In this document: positions 36,197 through 48,529 of the stretch, piece by piece
Layout of the letters: each line of letters starts with the position of its first letter
Numbering within the stretch: position 1 is the first letter of the stretch
NCBI GenBank assembly: GCA_037952775.1
Contig: JBANAY010000003.1
Coordinates: 18,662,001-18,726,000 of the forward strand
Length of the DNA stretch: 64,000 nucleotides
DNA from: Clonostachys chloroleuca
Taxonomy: Eukaryota; Ascomycota; Sordariomycetes; Hypocreales; Bionectriaceae
Direction of reading: 5' to 3'
Program-made: the position numbers and the translations under genes
The notes under the pieces: generated by a model
What the model saw: only the letters and a program-made list of their open reading frames with translations
What the model was told of the DNA's origin: nothing
Database searches by the model: none

Positions 36197-39100
36197 GTTC
36201 CTCTATCCTGAATCCAGGCGGGGAGAACAAAAGATGAATGTCAGCCTTCTTTCCTACCCTCTGTCCGAGCTTTCACCGGCCAACTCGGACCCTTCTTTCT
36301 TCTTCAAATAAGGGCTACGACGGAATCATTTGGAAATCCGGGACGTGTTTTACAAGCGGTTGGACGGCTTCACAGCAATTCCTCTCAAGGAAATACCCGC
36401 AACAATCTCACTATTGGGTTCGCTCCCAATCGACAAGGAAGGAAGAAGACAAGAGACCGGAACTTAAAAAAAAAGTAAAGGTGCATGAAGAAAACGCAAG
36501 GCGAGGCATTGCATGATTATTATTAACGACGATCAATGACGATACGCAACGAACTTTTTTAGACGGCATTTTTTTGCGCTGGGCGGATGGCATTTGTCGA
36601 GTTCCTCTTTTTGAGCTCCCCATCATCTTGATTTTATAACGAGTTTTTCACCTGTTCGACTTCTTTTTCTCTCCTTACATCTCCTTTACTTTCCTATAGG
36701 AAAGCGACTCCGCTCTGACGTCTGTTTGCAAATGTTTATGTTACGAAAAAGATGGTATTAGTTCAGGAGAAGGAGAATTGTGGGTCTGCCTGGTGTTGTT
36801 GGTCGTTGGTCGAGCAGCCCTGCCAGGTGATATGTGATCATTCTTGGTAATGTTACACCAACGACCATGAAGGACGAATGAGAGCGCCTGGATGCATATC
36901 TGGCCATGTTGCTAATGCCCGAGGGTCTGGTGGAGCGAGCCTGCAAGCGCCCGCTCCAACCTCGACTCTTGCCTGACCGGGATATTTTGGGTAGGATGGA
37001 TGGAGGACATGTCTTTTTTTAACGACTTTATGGGATTGATGAGAAGAGATCAGTGTCGACAAGGCACTGCAATGAAGAGCGAAAACAAAAAAAAGCGAGT
37101 GATTTCACACGATTTAAAATCAACTAAACAGCGCTGCTCACGAGGAACAAGATCTCGCAAAGGGGAGGAAGTCTGTTTTCTCATGTTTTATGATGACAAG
37201 CACCTATTGAAGATACTATGATAACGAATTATGAAGAGACTACAATGCATTAGTTTGCCTTTATTTTCTAAATCTCATTTGCCCGGCTTGAGAGAGAGAA
37301 CCATCCATACCCACCCCCATGCCCTCGCTAAGTGGTGGTACATCGAAGTACCTGACATGTACACTCCATATCTGCCGGTAGGTTTTCAGACGAAGCGGTC
37401 TAAATCCCTGGCACGGCATCGTTACTTTGGGCATCCGAGGGGTGTGCTCCGTTTTGTGACAAGGACGTCTTAAGCGCTCAGTTGGGCTCTTGCTGTTGGC
37501 TGGCGGGTCCCTCTCACGGCTCGAAGCGCGCGGCTGCAGCCTCCTTCTGGGGAACTTGCAGGACGCATCATAGGCTAACGGCACAGCGGCTCGATGTGAG
37601 TTCTGCGGGGGTGCAACTCTATATATATCATTGGGTGAGGTACATAACATACATACATACATACGTGACCCTCCCCCTTTCTGTCCCGCCTCCCGCGATT
37701 GGGTCGAGAGGGCAAGCCTGTACATACACATGTGCGTTCCCGGGGCGGAGACGGGCGGTTATCTCGCACCTACCAATCGGCAGAGTTGTGAGCGAGCTGG
37801 AGGAACTGCCAGGGATCTTTTGGCGATTGGCCGGGCGAAAGATACGACCAGGCTCGGGGTGTCTACGAAGTCTACGCGCGAGGTGTTCGTGCCGGGGTTT
37901 GGTCGTCCGGGGCGGTGGAATCGTTCAGGTTGGCGTTGAGGTGCATCTGGCCAGGATCTGCCAAGGCCTTTTAACATGTCAAACCCCGATAAGGTTAAGC
38001 GGTAGGAACAAGCATTAGATTGGGTAGCCTTGGTGGTGTGTGTGTGTGTTCCTTTGTGTGACTGTGTAGAAGGGGGGGGGGGGCACAGGGTGTTTTTGCA
38101 CACTCTCAATAGGGATGTTGGATCAACGTGATTGCGCCGGTAAGTCCTCCCGGGAAGGACACGAGTTTGACACGAGATGCTGGAGGGTATCCCGAGAAAA
38201 CGTGGGGTGATGGGAGTCAGATGATGGTCGTTTGGGAGGAGACTTCGGGAAGGCTTATAGTAGCTCAAGACAGGGGTTGCATCTCATACGAGTTTCATGG
38301 GCAGGCAGAGAAACGAGACTGTCTGTCCGGGGATTTTCTTCTGTAGGATCTTTGGAGGAGCCCGCCTGACTGATCGTCGGGCCGACAGACCAAGACGACG
38401 AAGAGCACGCCGGCTAGCAAGCTCGTCGTCGCAAGGAAAGGGTGGGCGCAGGCTGTTGTGTTTCAAATCACCAGACCTTTTGGTGGCTTGCAGACTGGTA
38501 CCAGTATGGGAAAATGCTTAATTGTGTAATCAGCCACATTGAATAGCGGAGTTCCCAGTACCTGCAGCAGCCAAGGGGGAGATTGGCTGTTGGTGAGAAG
38601 CAAATGAGCTAGCCAGGCCACGGAAACGTGTGTCGTGAGATGACGTTGCGCTGAGACGCATGTTTCCTCTACCTGTTTAACACCGAAGTGCTCTCGGGAG
38701 GGGAAACGGCTGTGATAGGCAGGCTGCCATCTGGGCGAGGCTTCGACGCATTGTCTCTGATCCGTCTGTCTCTCTTAATGGTTTGAGGTGCGACCGCAAG
38801 TAGCCCCATGACCAGTTGAGTAGGGAGACAATGGTGAGGTGGTCTGTCGCCTTGCCACCAAGTGCCGATTTAATAACGCGAGGACGACTTCCGGGCAGGG
38901 GGCCTTCCAATAATGCGGTCTGTACCAGTTGGAGCTGGGTGGGCAAATTTCTGATTGAGCCACAAGGTCGGGCTGAGGGCCTGGGATTGGCTGAGAGCCC
39001 AGGCCCCGTCTCATCAATCACGGGGGGCCTCGTGTCGTTTCGCCGGTTGGAATCTGCAAGTGGTCCGTTGATGAAGCCCGTTTGGCAGTGCCCACAGCTG

Positions 39101-39479
39101 CCTTCCCCTGAGCACCTTCCCTCCCCCTAAATTACCTCTTGCATGCAGTATTAAATCAATCTCGGGAGACCCTTGACCGCATTCGTCACGTAAAGCTCCA
39201 TTTTTCGTCGAAACTTATATGCGTGGCGCCACGCCTTAGGCAGACATCCAGGAGGAGACTACCGAGACGAGACAGATTCAGCTATTTGGTTTCATTTCAA
39301 GATCGTGACTCTTTTTTCTTGTAGCAGTGTGCTGTCTTTTTTATTCCCATTGCCGAGCACTCGTTTTCGTCCACACCTGTTCGATTCCCTCTCTCCCACC
39401 TGATCATCACCCGTCAACAGACCAATAGACCCCGCCCTCGATTGGTTGAGATCTCCATCTCTCCTCCCTCGTCAATTCA
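36197..39479. other. gene-free region between dsRBD-like gene and mpg1
   Basis: About 3.3 kb. The left end is the 3' flank of the dsRBD-like gene. A short ACAT tandem repeat lies at about 37648-37664, a TG repeat at about 38034-38049 and a G run at about 38073-38083. No gene is supported. Confidence 0.5.
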
Positions 39480-39616
39480 ATCCAACCAACCAAGCGAAAG
39501 CTGTCCTTTTTGGTGTACCACCCCGCGCTCTTTCGCTCGCCTCCCCTTTCCTTCTCTCAGCGACATTCTTCATACTCGCTCCTCACCATAGCACCTTTAA
39601 TCACTACTCAGCAATC
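39480..39616 (+). promoter_or_regulatory. pyrimidine-rich leader of mpg1
   Basis: C/T-rich tract with short CTTTC and TCTC runs ending at AGCAATCATG, directly before the GDP-mannose pyrophosphorylase start. The position and composition match the CT-rich leaders of highly expressed fungal genes; no mapped start site is available. Confidence 0.4.
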
Positions 39617-40933
39617 ATGAAGGGTAAGCCACCACCGTCTCATTGGCCGCTTCCATTTATGCTCACCGTTGCTTCCAGGACTTATTCTTGTCGGCGGCTT
39701 TGGCACCCGCCTCCGTCCTCTCGTACGTACCGCAATTCACGACAAGCCTTCCCTCCTGGGAAAGCTTCCGATCGCTCGGCGTATGATGCGAACGCCCAGT
39801 GTTAACGTCTATCCTGTTCCCTAGACCCTCACCCTCCCAAAGCCCCTCGTCGAGTTTGGCAACAAGCCCATGATTGTGCACCAGATTGAGGCCCTCGTTT
39901 CTGCTGGTGTCACAGACATTGTTCTCGCTGTCAACTACCGCCCTGAAATTATGGAGAAGTTTCTCGCCGAGGTAAATTGCCCCCAGCATTATTTAATTGA
40001 TTTGAACTCCCTGAAATCTCACGCGCCAATTCTTTAGTACGAAGAGAAGTATAACATCAACATCGAGTTCTCCGTCGAGTCCGAACCCCTCGACACCGCC
40101 GGTCCCCTGAAGCTTGCCGAGAAGATCCTGCTGAAGGACGACTCGCCATTCTTTGTCCTCAACTCCGATGTCATCTGCGACTACCCCTTCCAGGAGCTGC
40201 TACAATTCCACAAGAACCACGGCGACGAGGGAACCATTGTGGTGACCAAGGTCGAAGAGCCCTCCAAGTACGGTGTTGTCGTTCACAAGCCCAACCATCC
40301 CTCGCGTATCGACCGATTCGTCGAGAAGCCCGTTGAGTTCGTCGGCAACCGTATCAATGCTGGCATGTACATCTTCAACACCTCGATTCTGAAGCGAATT
40401 GAACTCCGTCCCACCTCCATTGAGAAGGAAACCTTCCCTTCCATGGTCAAGGACAACCAGCTCCACTCCTTCGACCTCGAGAGCTTCTGGATGGACGTCG
40501 GTCAGCCCAAGGATTTCCTGAGCGGAACCTGCCTGTACCTCTCCTCCCTCACAAAGAAGGGCAGCAAGGAGCTGACCCCCCTACCGAGCCCTACGTCCAC
40601 GGTGGCAACGTGTTGATTCACCCCTCCGCTAAGATTGGAAACAACTGCAGAATAGGCCCTAATGTCACCATTGGCCCCAACGTCGTGATTGGTGACGGTG
40701 TTCGTCTCCAACGCTGCGTACTACTCAGCGGCTCCAAGGTCAAGGACCACGCCTGGGTCAAGTCCACCATCGTTGGCTGGAACAGCACCGTCGGCCGCTG
40801 GGCTCGCCTGGAGAACGTCACTGTTCTCGGCGACGATGTCACTATTGGTGACGAGATCTACGTCAACGGTGGCAGCGTCCTCCCCCACAAGTCGATCAAG
40901 GCCAACGTCGACGTCCCCGCCATCATCATGTAA
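39617..40933 (+). CDS. mpg1: mannose-1-phosphate guanylyltransferase (GDP-mannose pyrophosphorylase); one-base frameshift
   Basis: Exons are 39617-39623, 39679-39722, 39825-39971 and 40038-40933; introns are 55, 102 and 66 nt. The first exon codes for only MK plus one base. The enzyme makes GDP-mannose from mannose-1-phosphate and GTP for N-glycans, O-mannosylation, GPI anchors and cell-wall mannan in the cytosol. The nucleotidyltransferase signature [20 protein letters not shown] lies at residues 7-26 and is spread over two splice junctions. [30 protein letters not shown] and the left-handed beta-helix hexapeptides [20 protein letters not shown] follow. A C run of six at 40576-40581 breaks the frame: with seven it reads [20 protein letters not shown], and the protein becomes 364 aa, the usual length in filamentous fungi. 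As written it stops at 40616. Confidence 0.95.
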
Positions 40934-41603
40934 ACAGCCAAAACAAAAAACCCAACCACTCACCATCCATCTCTCGCATCCAAAGGAAGCCGAGGGCTAT
41001 AGAAGCGAAAAAGATTCCCAAAATAATTCCCAGCAACTACCTTCAATGTAATGATTTTCCTCTTCAACCGATTGATCTACGAAACATCTCGCCACTCCAA
41101 AAAAACTCACAACACACCCCCACCACCCACCACACGAATCTTTAATCGATAACGGCCATTTACCGAAAGACGAAATGCACAAAAGGGAGATAACCAGTCT
41201 CCTGCCCTTTGAGAGGAAGAAAAAATATTTTTAACCAAAACCCAGTGTCCCTTTCTCTTTTTCATATTTGATGCTCTTTGTCGCGTTTGTGTGCTATTTG
41301 GCGTCTAGGGGGGATATGAGCGATCTTCAGTGCATTGGACGGCATCGCCGGGGCTGCGGGATTGTAGGAGACGGCCGGCTGTATGGAGCCTTGTCTTTGT
41401 TTTTTTTTTCAGGTAGCTCAAATGGAGCAGCAATGAGACGAATATGTGCAAAGATCTTGTGACGCCGCTACATACTCGAGCTTCTTTCAAGATATGATAT
41501 TACAAGGTAAAACATAATGTACAACAGTGGAATTTCGCTTCGCCGTCTAAATATATCACCCGACCTCTTCCTTTTTATCTATCCTAAACAAAATTGTACA
41601 AGC
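40934..41603. other. convergent 3' region of mpg1 and glycerol kinase
   Basis: The region is A/T-rich and holds the two 3' UTRs. No open frame with coding character was seen. Confidence 0.6.
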
Positions 41604-43360
41604 CTAGTTGTCCGTTGCCCATCCACGGCACATGCGAACGGCCTTTTCCCACTTTGCCCTCTCCTCGTCTCTTCGCAGGCTGTCAATCTTTGGCTCGAAA
41701 ACCGTTCGGCCCTTGCGATTTACCTCCCTGAGGTCCTCGAGCTCTTCCCAGACACCGGTAGCCAAGCCGGCAGCGATGGCGGCACCGAGGGCGGTGGTCT
41801 CGCGCATGGCGGGGCGGTCGACGGTGATGCCGCTGATGTCGGCCTGCGTCTGCATGCAGAGGTCCGAGTTGGACAGGCCGCCGTCAACGGCGAGAGATTC
41901 CAGGGTCTTCCCAGAGTCGGTGGCCATGGCGTCGAGGATGGCTGCTGTCTGGTGGCAGGTTGCCTCGAGAGTGGCGCGGGCGATGTGGCCCTTTTGTGTG
42001 TACGCGGTGATGCCGACTAGAGGTTGCGAGGGGGTTTAGTATGACTTAGGCTGTGGGGGCTTGGATTACTATTAAGGAGAGAATCGTCACTTACACATGG
42101 TGCCATTAGCATCGTCGATCCAATAGGGCGCGAAGAGACCGCTGAAGGCTGTCACGAAGAAGACGCCGCCATTGTCGGGGACGGTTCTAGCGAGACCGTC
42201 AATCTCGCTCGAGCTTCCAATAAGTTTGAGGTTATCGCGGAGGAAGGTGACGCCAGACCCAGCAACAGCAATGCTTCCCTCCAGAGCGTACACTGGTTTT
42301 CTCCCTTTGCCAAAGTCATAGGCAACAGTTGCCAGCAGGCCGTTTTTGGAGATGACGAGTTCATTGCCAACGTTATAGAGGAGGAAGCACCCGGTTCCGT
42401 AGGTATTCTTAGCCTGGCCGGGGTTGAAGCCGCATTGACCTACGAGTGCTGCCGACTGGTCACCTAAACATCCTGCAATGGGAATGGTCCTCAGGGGCCC
42501 GCTGCTAAATGCGCCAAAGGAAGAAGGGTCGGAGGAGGGGACGATCTTAGGGAGTGCGATGTTGGAACGATCCAGCTTGAAGAAGTCGAGCAGAGTCTCA
42601 TCGTATTGGAGGGTGTGAAGGTTCATGAACATTGTTCGGCTGGCGTTTGTAGGGTCAGTCACATGGATAGGACCACCAAGTCTCTCCTGTGCGCCGTTGA
42701 GACGGTAAATCAGCCATGAGTCCATGGTTCCGAAGGCGAGGCGGCCCTCATCATATGCCTGCTTCACAGACGCGTCATTGCGAAGAAGCCATAGCAATTT
42801 TACGCTGGATGGATATGTGGACAGTGGGAGGCCGCACAGGTTTCGCAGCTCATCCTCCTTCCCCGATGCCTTGAGTTCACGAACCAATGAGGTTGTTCTC
42901 GTGTCAGGCCAAGCAATTGCATTGTGCAAGGGTTGGCCAGTGGTCTTATCCCAAAGGACGATGGTCTCACGTTGGTTGGTCAAACCAACGGAGTGAATTG
43001 CTGAGGTGCTATATCCCTGAGCGATGAACTTTTCAACAGCCTTTTCAATGCAGGTCTCAACGCTCTGGAGGATCTCGAAGGGGTCTTGCTCATGCCACCT
43101 GTTGATTCCTATTAGACTAACCATACAAATTGCAGCGATAATATGAATGTGATGGAATGCAGAACGCCTTACCCAGGGTGAGGATATAGGTTATTAAACT
43201 CAATCTGGTGGCTAGCAACTGGTTCACCAGAGCCGTTGAATATCAGGAAGCGAGTTGACGTAGTGCCCTGGTCAATGCTCCCCACGAACCAATGTTCCTG
43301 CTGCTCCAAGGTGGTCTCTGCAAGCCCACGAGGGATATGATTCCCGGTATCGGCCACCAT
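41604..43360 (-). CDS. GUT1: glycerol kinase
   Basis: Exon 1 is 43173-43360, exon 2 42095-43098 and exon 3 41604-42016. The introns are 43099-43172 and 42017-42094, and 1605 nt encode 534 aa. The enzyme phosphorylates glycerol to sn-glycerol-3-phosphate with ATP, the entry to glycerolipid synthesis and glycerol catabolism. FGGY-family blocks are visible: [15 protein letters not shown] (27-41, phosphate-1 loop), [52 protein letters not shown], and near the end [20 protein letters not shown] (adenosine-site block). Both junctions restore conserved sequence (PHPGWHEQDP and GTMFGITAYTQ). The usual DDARG segment reads DDANG here, a mild change. Its product is a direct substrate of the acyltransferase at 5.5-7.9 kb. 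Confidence 0.96.
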
Positions 43361-45162
43361 ACTGGGCAAATTCTTTTGTAGAGAATACAATCTTGTGCCC
43401 AGAGGGAAGGGAAATTGGGAAGTGGTGTCCCAACTATGTCGGGAGCCTGGATTAACGAGCCCGGGGCGTCTCGGTATTGGATTACCGAGGACAGAAAACC
43501 TGAATTGTCAAGGGCTCTGGTAGGTAATTTGCGAAAACGTTTTCAATCTTGAGCAGCGCTGGGGGCAAAATAGCACTGGGGACTTGGAGTACACTCTCTG
43601 TGAGACTCTAGCAAGAGATAATCCGGGAATTGAGGTGAAAGGAGGCATGGCAAGGGCGGGATCGGAGGAGCCAGATACCTTTATGTGTGATCGCAGTATC
43701 GAGAAAAAACACCGAGCCGCATGGCCACCGACGTCAGTGGGGGTCGAGGGCAGCAGCTTGCGACTTTTCCCTTCTCCAATTCCAACTGTCTGGAGGATCG
43801 AAAAGCAGCATGATTGGTGGAAAGTTGAAGGACGCGGGGCTCCAGTATCCCCAATCTGGGTGCCAGTTGGGGTTATGCATGCAAGGCTGGTTCAGCCCTC
43901 GTCGCCCAGTCACCAGGAACGAGGTAATTTTGGATGAGGTGGGGGCTCTGATTGATGGGAATCCCCCAAACGCACCCGAAACGAGCCTTTGGACGAGGTA
44001 TTAAACACGAGCGGTATCTTAGCGCGCCACATCCCCTGTTACGGAAGTCACGATGGAATGACGCAGCTCTAGTATTGGCCTTGAAGACCCACGATGTCTG
44101 TTAGTGCAGGCGATTGCCATTCCACGGATGTCGTTGAAAGGGACCACGTTGTGTAGAGTACTTCTATCAGAGCCGCGCTGGAAAGAGAAGAGCAGCGCAA
44201 GACCAACCTCTCAGCGGTCAATCTCATCCCCTTCTACTTCCGCTGTCCTAGATGTAGACACCTGTTCCCCAATACATTCGAATCCCTCCCATCCCCCATG
44301 ATATCCCTTCCCGCATTCTCCGGCAGCTTCGGAGAAGAAGCCCGAGAGTCCCCATACATCTACCGAAAAATGCCATGTGTTCCGGGATCTTAGGACACCA
44401 AAGGAGGCTCCCGCCAGTCCACTTTTTTATCATGGATCCCATTCATGTGACGCCGTTATTGAAGACTCGGTAATATCTGCGCAGTCTTCCTCTTCGTACG
44501 TGTGAAAATGAGGCGACATGGGTAAGCAAAGGTGAATGAATCTCAGGCCTCAAAATTGGTCCCAACGTATACTGCATTATTCGCTCTTTCCTTCGAACGG
44601 GAAAGACTACGAGTGGGGCTATCGTAGCAAAGAAGCCAAGGCCAAGCACCTAGGTACCTGTATTCAGCCCTGCAGTTCATCTTTGCCAACAGCCCGCTCC
44701 TTCCTACCTACCTGTGGAGGATGTGCTGTGCCCACTTCACTTTGTAAGGCAAGAGCTCACCTGCTGTGCTAAGGCAGGTACGGATCCACCACGTCATCTG
44801 CCCCCAGACTAGGAGATACCAGGAAAGGAACAGATGCTTGACGCTTGCCCCATGAATTCATACCCAGAATCGAGAATAAATTAGGAGGCCGTGTAGCTTA
44901 CCCGAGGGGAACATAAACATCTACAACCCATCTTCATATACCCGCAGAGATATCACCCCTCGCCATACTTAGATGTGAGCGAACTTCCACCGGAGTGTTG
45001 ATCTTCATCTACGGTTGTCCTAAACTGAGTTGGGCCCTACTGGTACTCCCCGCCGATCTCCCAAGCTTATCAGCGCTATTCTTTGCCGAAAATATGGGGT
45101 AAGGAAGGCTGCTCTTTGGCCCCATGTCGAGCTTGGGTAGGACCTGCTGACTTAGAGATAGA
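43361..45162. other. intergenic region, no supported gene
   Basis: This 1.8-kb stretch holds the glycerol kinase promoter on its left and the upstream region of the in-frame-stop gene on its right. No family or credible exon was found in it. Confidence 0.5.
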
Positions 45163-45996
45163 ATGAAACGGTCACGGACAGAACAAGAAAGGCCAGACCA
45201 AGGCAAAGAGTGGTTTCACCAGAACAAAGTGCGATCTCTGGCTAGTCGTGAGAATCCGAGTGCCAATGGACTTAACCCCGGGCCGATGCAAATGGGGAGT
45301 TTCCCATTTCAGTTACCACAAGCTGGCCGAGGTGAATATGGCCAAAGCCATTTCGCGGGGGGTAATAAATACATTTCTCAAGACTTCACAATAATTTTCT
45401 AATGAGATGAGTTTGCAGAATATACGCAGCTCACACGATACGGGAATGAAAACAATTCCTTTAATACCAACACAAGTGTCGTCCCGGACGAGTTCTCTGA
45501 CGGAGCATTAGACGATATCTTCTTATCAGCACAGCTAGAAGAGGTACCAAACCCTTCTCTCCCCACTGTTTACAGCAGCCATCAATCTTTCGGCTCCTCT
45601 GTTCAGTCCCCGGTCAAAGGCGGTCTGTCTTCAGATACAATTTCAATCGACGACCAGTGGTTGGAGAACAGCATCGGTTGGAATGTGAACTCCCCCGCTG
45701 TGCAGTCCGTTTCACCCCAGAGACAAAATGGCAAGAGAAGGGTTGATCTAGGCTATGGCGTGGTCATAACGATTCCCCATTACATGTCTTTGGAACCATC
45801 GTGTACCTTTTTTCACATGAACGATATGGTCACTGCGAGAACCACTACTCTCCGGAATTCCGCAACCACAACCTTTGAGTTTTATGGAAGAGTTATGTAC
45901 TCGAGTCGCGAAAATTTCGTCCGACGGCAATACTTCCAATTTCGCGACCTGTTTAGAACAGCACCGCCTTGTCTTGCTGGTGTCTTGTCGGATTAG
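45163..45996 (+). CDS. unrecognised protein, 258 aa to an in-frame TAG
   Basis: Exon 1 is 45163-45361 and exon 2 starts at 45419. The intron 45362-45418 begins GTAATA, has a TTCTAATG branch-like site and ends TTTGCAG. Splicing joins AG|EYTQLTRYG in one long frame, which supports the model. The region from about residue 160 on is coding-like and well ordered: VDLGYGVVITIPHYMS, FFHMNDMVTARTTTL, TTTFEFYGRVMYSSRENFVR. I do not recognise a family; the Ser/Asn-rich, acidic N-terminal half followed by an ordered domain would suit a regulatory protein, but that is a guess. Translation ends at TAG 45994-45996, yet the same frame continues for another 75 codons of similar quality. The gene may be damaged or truncated, or may contain a base error. 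Confidence 0.6.
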
Positions 45997-46224
45997 GAAA
46001 CCGGCAGCACGATTGATCGAGAGGCAGAGGAGCTCATGAGCCTTAAGAACAGAGGAGTAAAGGTCTTTTGCCATCTTGAACTTTCACCGGAAAAGAAGTC
46101 ACCACTTGGCTGGTCTGCAAAAGTGGTTGCAATCTGGCCAACAACTTGGAGGGAGATCCGGGCTTCTCTCGAATCCATGGGCCGTAATGATCTAGACGAT
46201 CCGAGCCTGGTTCCCAATGCTTGA
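45997..46224 (+). pseudogene. in-frame continuation after the TAG of the unrecognised gene
   Basis: Seventy-five codons directly after the stop stay open in the same frame and read like protein: ETGSTIDREAEELMSLKNRG, then VKVFCHLELSPEKKSPLGWS and WPTTWREIRASLESMG, ending at TGA. This looks like the original C terminus cut off by a single nonsense change. CAG or TGG to TAG would each be one transition, in the direction produced by RIP. No intron in phase removes the stop: the nearest possible donor (45897) gives a 100-nt intron and the wrong frame. Confidence 0.55.
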
Positions 46225-46549
46225 AACTAGAATTCTGTTTCGTGTTAAATGATATTCTAATGGAATTTTGAGTTTGTAATCTCGGCCTGGGGAGGACAAC
46301 TGATAATGAATGGCGTAATTTAAGCAAGGGATGTTGGCATCCAGCCCAAATTGTTTCATTTTCTCGAGGGTTTAGCTAGCTACGGATGAGATGTGTTCTA
46401 ATTGAAGTCTATTCAATTTCTATTCGATTTCTTCTCCTATATGAAAACGACTCTTCCTGTGTATTCATCCAATATATCTAGTGTATTTTCGCTTTTCAGT
46501 ATTTCCTTTTAAGTAAAGATGTTAGACGCCGCTCTCACAGAGCACTGGT

Positions 46550-47408
46550 CTATTTCTTGATATAGAGGTATGGGATGACCTCCTCCTGGAGAACAGCTCT
46601 CATCTCACGCAGCTCTGTTCTCGTAGGAGGAATCTGGTCGCCCTGACGACGGCGCCAGCTTTCGGCAGTCTCAACCAGCTCAGCCTCGTCATCTTGACCG
46701 GTAGGGTCAACGAACTGATAAGAGCGGAACTGGCAGTTGGCCCATCCAGTAGCTAATTATTCCCCATGTCAGTAACGAGCTCCTAACTGATGCCAAAAAT
46801 TCGAAGAGAATGGAAAACAAGGAGATTATTATATCCCAAATTTTTATGTGACACTCTCAAGGCTTACCTGAACCCGTGGGAATCCCGTGCCAGTCATCAG
46901 TCAGGAAGTGAAGAAATCCACCATGAGAAACAGCCGCGACGTGAGCATCCCCGCTCATGTCGCCGGCGAGGTCACGCAGGGCGCGGCGGGCCTCGCGGGC
47001 GCGGGCGGTGAGCTTGGCGAGGGTGGGCTCAAAAGGGCTGTTCTCGCCCTTGTCGGTCCAGATATCGCGGACGCGGGAGGTGTCGACCTTGGAGCCGAAC
47101 TCGGCCGTCAGCCTGTCGACGGGGGAGCCAATGTCGCAGCCCGAGGCGGACACCTCCTGGAGGACGTCGAGGGCGACGACGGGGTAGAGCCGCTCGCTGC
47201 CGACGGAGTGGATGCAGGTGTGGAGGGTGCGGCGCATGGGGGAGGCGGCGAGGTGGGTGAGCTTGTCGTGGGCCGGGAAGGTCTCGCGGACGGTGGCGCA
47301 CTGGGAGAGGCCGAGCTCGGTGAGGTCCGGGTCGTGGATGGACTCGTTCTCGAACGAGAGGTTGTGGACGCCCTGGGCGTGGCGGATGAGATGGATGGTT
47401 GGAGCCAT
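46550..47408 (-). CDS. histidine-phosphatase (phosphoglycerate-mutase-like) family protein
   Basis: Exon 1 is 46868-47408, the intron 46753-46867 (GTAAGC..AATTAG, 115 nt) and exon 2 46550-46752; the product is 247 aa. The catalytic block LIRHAQGVHN is at residues 7-16, with Arg9 and the phospho-accepting His10. DLTELGLSQC follows, then the second arginine block ASPMRRTLHTC and the late HVAAVSHGGFLHFL carrying the second catalytic His. This is the size and shape of fungal stand-alone PGAM-like phosphatases (relatives of yeast Pmu1), not of glycolytic phosphoglycerate mutase. The substrate cannot be told from sequence. The C-terminal exon is acidic and ends EEVIPYLYIKK. It is convergent with the in-frame-stop gene. 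Confidence 0.93.
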
Positions 47409-48529
47409 GATGGGGAGTGAAGCAATTTACTGTAGAGTTGGGTGGGTGAGTGCTAGTGAGCTGCTTATATCCAAGGTAGAGTGGGAGAAAGTACGGGACA
47501 GTGAGTGAGATGTTCACGGTCCTTGAACTGTTGTATAAGAGTGAGTTGAGTCAGGAGCAAACCTTGCTGTCACGATTCATTAATACTCTATTCCATGCCT
47601 ACTTTAGTCATTACCAACGCGGGTGAGATCCACCCTGCGTTTACATCCACGCAGCCAAGCCACTACGGTATATCCCAATCTTTGGATGTTCTCGCACAGT
47701 TGTAACACATGATGCAGTGCTCGTCTCTTTCTTCGCTAACAGACGCCAGTTATTCGGGGCTTCAGGCCTTGAAAGCCCTTGTAAAATGCCTCAATCCTTC
47801 AACCCTCTCTCGTCTTACTCGGTCCGCGAACACCGGAGCAGCACAAACCCAGCAACGTTGTCCGAGTTTGTAAACTGGCAGGCACCGCCTCTCCAGTCCT
47901 TCACGAGCCCTGCCACCTCTTTTAAACTATAGACAACCAGCGGCCTAGGAAACGTGATGCAGCTTACAACATGGGGGCACATCGAAACGTTGACCAAAAG
48001 GCAGAGGTTGTAGGGTGCCCAAGTGGGTCCAGCTCCGTGGCCGGAGGCGGAGATGATTCACCCTCATCGTGCGTCGGTCGCCGGCGCCGATTGGCTCGTC
48101 TCCAGAGTTCTGCCCGTGTAGAGAGAATGACGGTCATATCAACAAAAATCACTCCCCGTAGACTTGAAAGAAACGCAACTTATCCTTGAAATAACAAATC
48201 TGGCAAGCCCAGTCAGGAGGATTGCAAGTCAGGAAATAGTGAGCATTGTGCGCACCTCTCAGGGTTCTCGCACAGATCTGTATACCAGAGTAAAATGGCC
48301 GTATAATTCACTGAATGGCTGGCAATATTGAACAGACTTTGAAAGAAAGAGAGCGAGTGCACACGCTTTATTGTTACTATTCTTTCTGCAGAAGACAGGC
48401 CCAAGTGGACCAACCCCTTGGCATCTCGAATTTTGATGCCAAATCACTGAACACACCAAACGCCTCCCGTGCTTTGGATAGCAAAACGGTCCGAGAATCA
48501 TTTATACACTCACAACGCAGGATAAATAA
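47409..48529. other. intergenic region, no supported gene
   Basis: This 1.1-kb stretch holds the promoter of the histidine-phosphatase gene on its left and the vps27 3' flank on its right. No coding signal was seen. Confidence 0.5.

Noticed and set aside
46887..47420. 177-codon open frame antisense to the histidine-phosphatase gene
   Set aside because: Gly/Val/Glu-rich mirror of a high-GC coding exon with intact catalytic motifs on the other strand.
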